The position numbers and the translations under genes are program-made. Below, one piece after another: positions 8,173 through 14,104 of a stretch of 14,104 bases of DNA (the stretch's first letter is position 1; every line of letters starts with the position of its first letter). Source of the DNA: an uncultured bacterium (GTDB taxonomy: Bacteria; Bacteroidota; Ignavibacteria; Kapaibacteriales; UBA2268); NCBI GenBank assembly GCA_937875295.1, contig CALLXS010000110.1, positions 1 to 14,104 on the forward strand. Direction: 5' to 3'. Under the pieces are notes generated by a model. It was not told the origin of the DNA, did not search any database, and worked only from the letters and a program-made list of their open reading frames with translations.

Positions 8173-9081
8173 TTAAAGAACTTTCAACATATAGCTTAGA
8201 CCAATATGAAATTTCCCATAAATAGGATTATTTAACCCACTCAATATGATTTCATAGCCTAATTTCGGCATTAGTCCGCTATCCATTAACAATTGAAATT
8301 CTACACCAAGTTTTAAATTTTCACTCTGTAATTGATAATATTCAGGTAAAAATTCTATTTTAGTATCAAATTTATCAATGGAACGTGAATATTCTGCAAA
8401 AGCCTTTAATACAGAAGATTCCACAGTCGTAAGTCCTACAGAAAATCTACCGATAAATTCATCTGAAATTACTCCTGATAAATATTTTTTATACATTAAA
8501 TCTAAATTAAAGTAAGATTTGCCAGCATCATAAATAAAAGAAATTTCTGGAATAATATTAGAATAGTATGTATCAAATATTTGAAAAGTATCTTTATTAA
8601 TTAAGGATAAATTATAACTTAATTTCCCTAATAAATATAAATTATCAAATTTAAAATCTACACCTGCTTTAATGCCTATGAAAGGAACATTTATATCACT
8701 ATGTAAAAAATGCAAATCCGGTACAGTATCATAAAGAGCTTTATATATTTTTTCATAATTATTAAATGACAATGGAGTGTTAATTGATAAGTAATAAGTG
8801 GAATTACTTGTTGAATACAATGCTTGCGAAATTGATAGTTCGACAATATTTTTCTGTACTTCATAAGAATACTCTTTTTCATGTAAAATATCTATACTAT
8901 CTAAAATAGTAAACCATTGTTGTCTCGAAAAGTCATTAAATGAGCCTGTTGAATATCTTTGGTATTCTAAGTTAATATAATTTCTATTTAATATTATAAA
9001 TTCATCGATATTATTATATGATAGTAAATTTTGAAATGATATTAAAACCATTATTATATAAAGATTAGTCTTGTTTTTCAT
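8173..9081 (-). CDS. Exported protein of unknown function, probable outer-membrane beta-barrel
   Basis: I do not recognise this 302-residue protein. Residues 1-21 look like a signal peptide (MKNKTN, then YIIMVLISFQNLLS). From about residue 80 the chain is a series of alternating hydrophobic and polar stretches typical of transmembrane beta-hairpins, for example FIGIKAGVDFKF, LYLLGKLSYNLSLI, FIGRFSVGLTT, LKLGVEFQLLM and FHIGLSYMLKVL. It contains no cysteine, and no enzyme motif is visible. The ATG at 9079-9081 is directly followed by the signal peptide. It starts five bases after the stop of the radical SAM gene, so the two are very likely co-translated. Location in the outer membrane is an inference from composition and strand pattern. 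Confidence 0.7.
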   Translation of the reverse strand: MKNKTNLYIIMVLISFQNLLSYNNIDEFIILNRNYINLEYQRYSTGSFNDFSRQQWFTILDSIDILHEKEYSYEVQKNIVELSISQALYSTSNSTYYLSINTPLSFNNYEKIYKALYDTVPDLHFLHSDINVPFIGIKAGVDFKFDNLYLLGKLSYNLSLINKDTFQIFDTYYSNIIPEISFIYDAGKSYFNLDLMYKKYLSGVISDEFIGRFSVGLTTVESSVLKAFAEYSRSIDKFDTKIEFLPEYYQLQSENLKLGVEFQLLMDSGLMPKLGYEIILSGLNNPIYGKFHIGLSYMLKVL

Positions 9082-9086
9082 TATAA

Positions 9087-10139
9087 TTATTTGATTTTTA
9101 ATTTAAAATTACATTTATTGCACTTAATAAAATTAGACTCTTTTACACCTAAAATATTTGTTGAATAGCCATTTCTTTTTATCATTAGCTCATGGCATTC
9201 AGGGCAGTGGGTATCTGAGACATTTGCTAATTCTGTATTACCGATATAAACATATTTAAGACCAACTTCTTCTGCTATTTCTCTAGCTCTTAATAATGTG
9301 GATTCAAATGTAGGTAGTAAATATTTTGATTTATAGATTGGAAAGAATTTAGAAAAATGTATTGGAATATCAGTTGATAAATTTGCAATAAAATCGCATA
9401 ATTTTTTAATATCATCATCTGAATCATTTAAAGTCGGAATTAATAAATTTGTGATTTCAATTTGAATATTACTTTTTTTATAAATATTTTCAATGTTTTT
9501 TAATATTGGTTTTAATTGAGCATCACAAATAGCATGATATTTATTATTTATAAATTTTAAATCAATATTCATTGCATCAATAAAATTATTTTCTATTATA
9601 CTTTTTATAAGCTCATTTGAGAAAAAGCCATTTGTAACAACAATATGCTTTAGCTCAGGTGCATTTATTTTGGCTAGTTTAATTATATCTTCACAAAAGT
9701 CCCAAAATACTGTAGGCTCTGAATATGTATATGCAATTCCTTCACATTTATTTTGAATTGCTAAATCTAGTAAAATATCAGGTGTCGAGTAATTGTTATT
9801 ATCTGCAATTATTTTCTCAATATCAAAAATATCTGAATCGCTTATGCTATAATTTTGGCAATTAATACATTTAAAATTGCATCCAAAGCAACCAAAAGAC
9901 AATACTTTTGCACCTGGCATATAATGATATAGCGGTTTTTTTTCAATTGGATCAATAGCTACACCTGTAATTGCACCATAATTTTGGGCAATTAATTGAT
10001 TATCAATATTCTTTCTAACTTTACATTTACCATAGCCATTATTGCTTATCACACAATAATGACTACATAAAAGACATTGAGTTTTATTTGAGTCTATTAT
10101 TTTGCTATATTTGGAAATATATTTCAATTTAACTTTCAA
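9087..10139 (-). CDS. amrS: AmmeMemoRadiSam system radical SAM enzyme
   Basis: A 350-residue radical SAM protein of the pyruvate formate-lyase-activase-like COG1180 group, in the branch called AmmeMemoRadiSam. It has an N-terminal cysteine cluster (C22, C25, C29, C39; pattern CLLCSHYC then GYGKCKVR), the family block DPIEKKPLYHYMPGAKVLSFG, the cluster-binding CNFKCINC at 87-94 followed by QNYSIS, and GIAYTYSEPTVF. A C-terminal zinc-ribbon-like pair of CxxC motifs lies at 312/315 and 340/343. The substrate of this family is not established. Its usual partners, an AMMECR1-domain protein and a Memo-family protein, are not in this window. There is no ATG near the N-terminus; a TTG at 10137-10139 fits the start of homology, with TTG at 10125-10127 as the alternative. 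It is followed by the barrel-like gene after five bases. Confidence 0.85.
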   Translation of the reverse strand: MKVKLKYISKYSKIIDSNKTQCLLCSHYCVISNNGYGKCKVRKNIDNQLIAQNYGAITGVAIDPIEKKPLYHYMPGAKVLSFGCFGCNFKCINCQNYSISDSDIFDIEKIIADNNNYSTPDILLDLAIQNKCEGIAYTYSEPTVFWDFCEDIIKLAKINAPELKHIVVTNGFFSNELIKSIIENNFIDAMNIDLKFINNKYHAICDAQLKPILKNIENIYKKSNIQIEITNLLIPTLNDSDDDIKKLCDFIANLSTDIPIHFSKFFPIYKSKYLLPTFESTLLRAREIAEEVGLKYVYIGNTELANVSDTHCPECHELMIKRNGYSTNILGVKESNFIKCNKCNFKLKIK

Positions 10140-10292
10140 TTTTTGTGTAGTAATCTAAATTAATTAAAAAATTTATAAAAACAATCAAATATTTTTTACT
10201 ATCAAAATTTAAATTATTAATTTTGTATTTTAATTATATTTTATAATATAGATTTTTCTTTTTTATTAAGATCCCCCTAAACTGAATTTAAT

Positions 10293-11186
10293 TTGAATAT
10301 TAGAGTAATTATTATTTCTTATAATACAGCTGAAGTAACTCTTAACTGTATTAATTCAATAAAAGAAACTGCCGAAGAAGCTAAAATCACAGTTGTAGAT
10401 AACGCTTCTACTGATGATTCTATCCTGAAAATTATGAGTTCATTTCCTGATGTGGAAATTATTCAGAATGAAACTAATTTAGGATATTCTAAAGCTGTTA
10501 ATATTGGAGTATCATCAACGACCGAAGAAATTATTATTATTTCTAATTCTGATATAATATATTTAAAAGATTCAATTAGTTCTTTAATTAAATCTATTAA
10601 AACTGGGTATGATTTAGTTGCTCCAAAACAATTGTTTTCCAATCTAAAACCGCAAAGCAGTACAGGATTTATCCCAAGTATCAAACACATAATTATAAAC
10701 TTATTATTGATATATCCTATATTAAATAAAATTGCTATAAAATTTCAATCAACTTATGATTATTTAGATGGAGCTGTATTAATTACAACGAAAAGAGCAT
10801 TTAATAAAGTAGGTGGATTTGATGAAAATTTTTTATTTTATTCTGAAGATGCTGATTTATCAAGAAAATATATTAAAAATAATTTGAAAATCAAAGTAAA
10901 TTATAATGCTGAAGTAATTCACCTAAGAGGTAATAGCACAAATATTGATGGCATAAATGAAAATTATTTAAAAAGATTTGTAGATTCGAAAATACAATTA
11001 TCAAATAAATATAATACTAAATGGGTTACAAAACTTTATAGCTATTCTGAATTATATTCTACTTTTATTTTTAAAAATATATTTAAATTTATAAATATTT
11101 TCAAACAAAATCAATCAATAAAATATAAAATCAATTACTTGTCTAAATTAAATTCTTGTTGGAAAAATAAAATTAAAAATAATTAA
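10293..11186 (+). CDS. Glycosyltransferase family 2 (rhamnosyltransferase-like)
   Basis: A 297-residue inverting GT-A sugar transferase, probably acting on the cytoplasmic face on a lipid-linked glycan. Motifs in order: VIIISYNTAEVTLNCINSI, VVDNASTDDS, NETNLGYSKAVNIG, ISNSD as the metal/sugar-nucleotide site (about 83-87), YLDGAVLITTKRAFNKVGGFDE, FYSEDADLSRK with the catalytic-base region ED, and EVIHLRGNS. These match the WbbL/RfbF-like branch often annotated as rhamnosyltransferases; the sugar is not determined. The C-terminal 60 residues are basic and lysine-rich, suggesting membrane association. An in-frame TAA at 10278-10280 and the lack of ATG leave TTG at 10293-10295 as the start. It stands alone on this strand, divergent from the radical SAM gene, with only two bases separating its stop from the convergent lipoprotein gene. 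Confidence 0.9.
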   Translation: MNIRVIIISYNTAEVTLNCINSIKETAEEAKITVVDNASTDDSILKIMSSFPDVEIIQNETNLGYSKAVNIGVSSTTEEIIIISNSDIIYLKDSISSLIKSIKTGYDLVAPKQLFSNLKPQSSTGFIPSIKHIIINLLLIYPILNKIAIKFQSTYDYLDGAVLITTKRAFNKVGGFDENFLFYSEDADLSRKYIKNNLKIKVNYNAEVIHLRGNSTNIDGINENYLKRFVDSKIQLSNKYNTKWVTKLYSYSELYSTFIFKNIFKFINIFKQNQSIKYKINYLSKLNSCWKNKIKNN

Positions 11187-11188
11187 TA

Positions 11189-11800
11189 TTAATTTGAATT
11201 ACTTACTTTTAAATTGCTCCAAGTTTTAAAATTTCCTGCATTACTGCTCTGTACATCATTCCATTTGCTAATATACCAGAGTCCATTAGGTTCTCGATAA
11301 ATATTTAAAAGAATTTTACCTGAATATAAAGTTAGTTTGCTATCTTCTTTTAAATTTATATTTAATTCGTAATCTGCCGTAAATACAGTAGAATCAGTAC
11401 TTATTTCACTAAATTCTTTTTTTGAAAAATTTAAATTTGGTTTGCTATCTGAAGAAATATTACTTACTATAGACTTAAAATTTCTGGTTTCCTCAGTAAA
11501 ATGCCAATTTAAGAAAAGTGATGTATATAAGTTAAAGACATCTCCTGATGGTACAAACTCAAATTCTTTGATTTGTCCATTCGATTTTGAGGAAAAGCAA
11601 TTAATGTAATTATTATAATCAGCTGAATTAATTGAGCTTTGGAAATTTTCAATAAGCATATTTTGCGTAGTAGGAGGAATATAGTTATTAGCAGGATTCG
11701 ATGGATCCTCTGGAATACGAGTAGGAAATACATCGCAAGCTATAAAAATAATGCTTATAAAAAAAATCAATAAAAAATATATTTTCCTATTCATTTTCAT
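11189..11800 (-). CDS. Lipoprotein of unknown function, possible NTF2-like fold
   Basis: A 203-residue exported lipoprotein. The signal peptide MKMNRKIYF, then a hydrophobic stretch ending FIAC, gives a lipobox with the lipidated cysteine at residue 22, followed by Asp at +2. A short proline/asparagine linker (RIPEDPSNPANNYIPP) leads to a compact domain of about 150 residues. The opening MLIENFQSSINSADYNNYINCFS and the final strand GLWYISKWND resemble NTF2/SnoaL-like domains, but this is only a pattern impression. The start ATG at 11800 overlaps the end of the HAD gene by 14 bases; an ATG at 11794 would shorten the protein by two residues. The overlap suggests translational coupling. No function can be assigned. 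Confidence 0.75.
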   Translation of the reverse strand: MKMNRKIYFLLIFFISIIFIACDVFPTRIPEDPSNPANNYIPPTTQNMLIENFQSSINSADYNNYINCFSSKSNGQIKEFEFVPSGDVFNLYTSLFLNWHFTEETRNFKSIVSNISSDSKPNLNFSKKEFSEISTDSTVFTADYELNINLKEDSKLTLYSGKILLNIYREPNGLWYISKWNDVQSSNAGNFKTWSNLKVSNSN

Positions 11801-12518
11801 TTATCCAATTATATATTTCATTCCAATCATTACTTGAAAAGTCAGCAAGTGAGATTTTATCTTTTACATTGTAGATCAAACTTGTTTCATCGCCAATATA
11901 TTTAATTGCTTTCATTCCAACAGCTTTTGCTCCTACGATATCAGTTCTTTCAATATCACCAATATGAATAGCATTGTCTGGTAGGACATTCGCCTGTTTT
12001 AAAATATAACTAAAAGCATTTATATTTGGTTTGGAATATCCAGTTTCATCGGAGAAACTAAAATATTTAAAATAATGTAAAATCTCTTCGGTATTTAATA
12101 GTGATTTCAATATAGTTCCCGGAGAAAACCCTGTATCAGATATTATACCTAATAAATATTTTTCCTCTAATTTACTTATAGTTTCTTTTACATTTGGATT
12201 TAATTTCGGAGGATATAGCAACACGACATTTTCAAATATTTCTCTTAGATATTGCTTTTTTTCACTATTTTCAGGTATTTTGTATTTTCCCCAAATATAA
12301 TTCAGCATATCAATAGTTTTTGGCGTAATTTGTTTCTCAACCCATATTCTATTAAAATACTCCCCTATTTCTTTAGTCATATTATCAAAATCTTTATCTA
12401 AAAACCCATATTCAGATAATTCTTTTGCTAAGGCATTTCTACGAATATTATTTCTCTCAATGCCATTTGAAGAATCAAAAATAGTATTCCAATAGTCAAA
12501 AGTGATTAATTTTAGCAT
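11787..12518 (-). CDS. HAD-superfamily hydrolase
   Basis: A 243-residue cytoplasmic haloacid dehalogenase-like protein. All four motifs are visible: motif I FDYWNTI with the nucleophile D8, motif II IISDTG near 126-130, motif III K163 in GYSKPN, and motif IV GDIERTD with G187, D188 and D193. Between motifs I and II lies a helical cap of the C1 type. Residue D+2, the general acid in phosphatases, is tryptophan (W10) rather than aspartate. This places it in the group with FDxWNT-type motif I, so phosphatase activity should not be assumed. The start ATG at 12516-12518 comes one base after the asparagine synthetase stop, and the gene overlaps the following lipoprotein by 14 bases, so the three are one transcription unit. 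Substrate unknown. Confidence 0.88.
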   Translation of the reverse strand: MLKLITFDYWNTIFDSSNGIERNNIRRNALAKELSEYGFLDKDFDNMTKEIGEYFNRIWVEKQITPKTIDMLNYIWGKYKIPENSEKKQYLREIFENVVLLYPPKLNPNVKETISKLEEKYLLGIISDTGFSPGTILKSLLNTEEILHYFKYFSFSDETGYSKPNINAFSYILKQANVLPDNAIHIGDIERTDIVGAKAVGMKAIKYIGDETSLIYNVKDKISLADFSSNDWNEIYNWINENE

Positions 12519-12519
12519 A

Positions 12520-13440
12520 TTATTTAAAAAAAACTTTATACCATAAATTTAAATTTAAAAGTGAGTAAATCATAGCTCCAGAGTTTACCTTATTATTTTT
12601 GTGTTTTAACAACAAATTTTTCGCATAATTCTTATTTATAATCCCCAACTTAGCAAAGTCAGAGTTAATGATATTTTCATAAGCATAATCATACCATGAA
12701 GAACGGAGCCATTCATTTACCGGAGCTGCAAAACCCTGTTTTTGCCTATAAATAATATTATTAGGTAGAATTGGTTCAACTGCTTTTTTTAACAAATATT
12801 TAGTAGTTTTATTATCAGGTACTTTCATTTTCTCAGGAATCGACATTGAAAATTCTACAAGTCTATGATCTAAAAATGGTACTCTTGCTTCAATACTATT
12901 AGCCATTCCAATTTTATCTACTCTCATTAATAGCATTTCTGGTAATCTTTGAGTTAATTCAGTAAATAAAAATTGTTGCAAAATATCAGCTTCGGGATAC
13001 AATTTTGCAAGCTCGCTATATAAATCATTTACGTATTTATAAGGATTATCTTTTAAAAATGAATATTTATCAGTGAATAATCCATTTAAATGCTCCGGAG
13101 AAAATACTGACTGCCCACTCCAGTAGAATTTTTCATTATTAACACCTCTTCGAATAAAATCTGTAGCTAATTCTAAATTTTTATGATTAAGTATAGGTTT
13201 TGCAAATGAATATGTAGCTTTTCGAATTAGCTTAGGTAAAGACAAAAATGTTTTATAATAGCTTTCAATGAATTTATAATCTCTTAGCATCCATTTATAA
13301 CCGCAAAATTGCTCATCACTGCCCTCGCCTACTTGAACAACTATTGTCTTTTTTTCACGTGTCAATTTACTTAAAAAATAAAGTGGGATGCACACTGGAT
13401 CTGCATTTGGTTCATCTTCATAAAAAGGCAATTTTTCTAA
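12520..13440 (-). CDS. asnB: Asparagine synthetase (glutamine-hydrolysing), C-terminal fragment cut at a sequence join
   Basis: About 307 residues of the synthetase domain of an AsnB-type amidotransferase, which makes asparagine, or an amidated sugar in glycan clusters, from glutamine and ATP. Recognisable blocks are DILEKLPFYEDEPNADP, IPLYFLSKL, VVQVGEGSDEQFCGY (the family's SGxGxDE region), RVDKIGMANSIEARVPFLDHRLVEFS, KYLLKKAVEPILP and KQGFAAPVNEWL. The whole glutaminase domain with its Cys2 nucleophile and the SGGxDS ATP-pyrophosphatase loop are absent, roughly 310 residues. The minus-strand frame happens to stay open to an ATG at 13665, but those 75 extra residues are antisense to a histidine kinase and have no AsnB character, so they are left out. 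The intact gene presumably continues on another contig. The stop lies one base before the HAD start. Confidence 0.88.
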   Translation of the reverse strand, partial: LEKLPFYEDEPNADPVCIPLYFLSKLTREKKTIVVQVGEGSDEQFCGYKWMLRDYKFIESYYKTFLSLPKLIRKATYSFAKPILNHKNLELATDFIRRGVNNEKFYWSGQSVFSPEHLNGLFTDKYSFLKDNPYKYVNDLYSELAKLYPEADILQQFLFTELTQRLPEMLLMRVDKIGMANSIEARVPFLDHRLVEFSMSIPEKMKVPDNKTTKYLLKKAVEPILPNNIIYRQKQGFAAPVNEWLRSSWYDYAYENIINSDFAKLGIINKNYAKNLLLKHKNNKVNSGAMIYSLLNLNLWYKVFFK

Positions 13441-13450
13441 TATATCGAAG
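13436..13450. other. Junction between two unrelated sequences (probable assembly chimera)
   Basis: Left of this point the DNA is AT-rich and codes AsnB on the minus strand; right of it G+C is close to half and a histidine kinase is coded on the plus strand. Hand counts of single 60-base lines give 19 G+C at 13261 against 30 at 13861 and 26 at 13981. AsnB-like residues persist to about DILEKL on the left, and the kinase frame opens after a TAA at 13438-13440. No terminal repeat, target duplication, integrase or tRNA end is visible. The exact base cannot be fixed by eye. Confidence 0.8.
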
Positions 13451-14104
13451 CCATCATTTTCATCAAGGACATCAACGAGTCCGTCAAGACCCGCAAAGTC
13501 ATGAACTATGTATCTAAGGCCGAGTGTGTTTTCGTCGCAGTTATCGACGTCAATAAAGGCACCAGATCGTTTTACAGCGATAAGTATGGCGCCGCTGACA
13601 CTGTTTATCCTACAGAGCCTATGGAATATCATCAATCGATCGTAGCCTTCCAGCAGGACGGCCACGACAAGGATCTGGACTTATTATATGAAGATATCGC
13701 TCTGCCTCGTGTAATAGAACAATTAACCAAAGACGATGTTTATACTGTACCTTTCGTAAAGATAGCCTTTTCCGGTGAAGAATTCCATGAGCAGTTGAAT
13801 TTCAGTTATCTGGATGATACTAAAACTGAAATCATAGAGACGAGTGTCGATGTTACGGAGACCTTCAGGCAGCAGAGAAAACAACTAGAAGAACTTAATA
13901 ACGCCCTGGATGCCGCCGCTAAGGCTAACGCTTCCAAATCAGACTTCCTGTCAAGAGTCAGCCACGATATCAGAACGCCTATGAACGTTATAAGCGGCAT
14001 GACCAAGTTCGCCCTGGAGGACATAGATGATAAAGCTAAACTCACCGATGATCTTGAGAAAATCAAGATAGCCAATACTTTCCTTTTGAGCCTCATAAGC
14101 GACA
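13441..14104 (+). CDS. Sensor histidine kinase fragment (PAS-like plus HisKA), both ends missing
   Basis: The plus strand is open for 221 codons from the join to the window edge. It has no stop in the window, so it is easy to miss. The first residues (YIEAIIFIKDINESVKTRK) look like the end of a PAS domain. Residues 20-145 resemble a further PAS-like sensor domain ending SVDVTETFRQQ. A coiled-coil linker (about 145-165) leads to the dimerisation helix with SDFLSRVSHDIRTPMN, where H175 (codon 13963-13965) is the phosphorylated histidine, then VISGMTKFALED. The ATP-binding domain lies beyond the right edge. The H-box wording SHDIRTPMN, rather than SHEIRTPLN, the high G+C and frequent ATA and GCC codons differ from all neighbours and suggest a clostridial (Lachnospiraceae-like) source. 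Family confidence is high; source organism is inferred. Confidence 0.88.

Noticed and set aside
8691..8882. Minus-strand 63-codon frame inside the barrel-like gene
   Set aside because: It lies in another frame of a longer gene with a signal peptide and beta-strand pattern; it has no features of its own.
10463..10690. Minus-strand 75-codon frame
   Set aside because: It is antisense to the glycosyltransferase core motifs.
11509..11733. Minus-strand 74-codon frame
   Set aside because: It is an alternative frame inside the lipoprotein gene, whose own frame has a lipobox and good spacing.
13441..13665. Apparent N-terminus of AsnB starting at the ATG at 13665
   Set aside because: These residues have no AsnB motifs, lack Cys2 and the glutaminase domain, and are antisense to the kinase frame; the start is an artefact of the join.
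13806..14096. Minus-strand open frame of 96 codons rich in Ser, Leu and Val
   Set aside because: It lies entirely antisense to the histidine kinase, in whose frame HisKA motifs are clear; its own composition is that of a reverse-strand shadow.

Overview
Most of the window (about 1-13440) is very AT-rich DNA of one bacterial lineage, probably Bacteroidota or a relative in the Chlorobi/Ignavibacteria/Kapabacteria part of the FCB group. Three things support this. There is a small DUF2795 protein of the Bacteroidota type. There is a near-perfect Bacteroidota-type promoter (TTG, 19 bases, TATTTTTG) in front of it. There is also an Omp85 protein with the SIRGW and LYDP motifs usual in that group. 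The lineage call is an inference; no rRNA or other strong marker is present.

Layout from left to right. (1) A plus-strand pair: gpsA, cut by the left edge, and rimO, overlapping by one base. (2) A second plus-strand unit with its own promoter: DUF2795 protein, then an Omp85 (BamA/TamA-type) outer-membrane protein two bases later. (3) A minus-strand unit: valS followed by a YgbA-type cysteine-rich small protein, convergent with the Omp85 gene. (4) A minus-strand pair five bases apart: an AmmeMemoRadiSam-type radical SAM enzyme and an unrecognised exported, probably beta-barrel, protein. (5) A plus-strand family 2 glycosyltransferase. (6) A tight minus-strand unit: truncated asparagine synthetase, a HAD hydrolase and a lipoprotein with a possible NTF2-like fold. 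Most of this is conserved housekeeping (phospholipid precursor, ribosome modification, tRNA charging, outer-membrane assembly) with a few envelope or glycan genes on the right.

The most important observation is at about 13436-13450. Base composition rises abruptly from roughly 30% to nearly 50% G+C, and the asparagine synthetase homology stops mid-domain. From 13441 the plus strand reads without a stop to the window end as a different gene: a PAS/HisKA sensor histidine kinase fragment with the H-box SHDIRTPMN, a form common in Clostridia such as Lachnospiraceae. The kinase and the synthetase are both missing their N-terminal parts at the same point, head to head, with no insertion sequence or repeat visible. 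The simplest reading is a chimeric join of two genomes in a metagenome assembly; a real rearrangement is less likely. The minus-strand reading frames on the right of the join are antisense shadows of the kinase.

I see no CRISPR array, tRNA, rRNA, insertion sequence or phage genes. No intergenic stretch exceeds 300 bases; the longest is about 212 bases (7961-8172).
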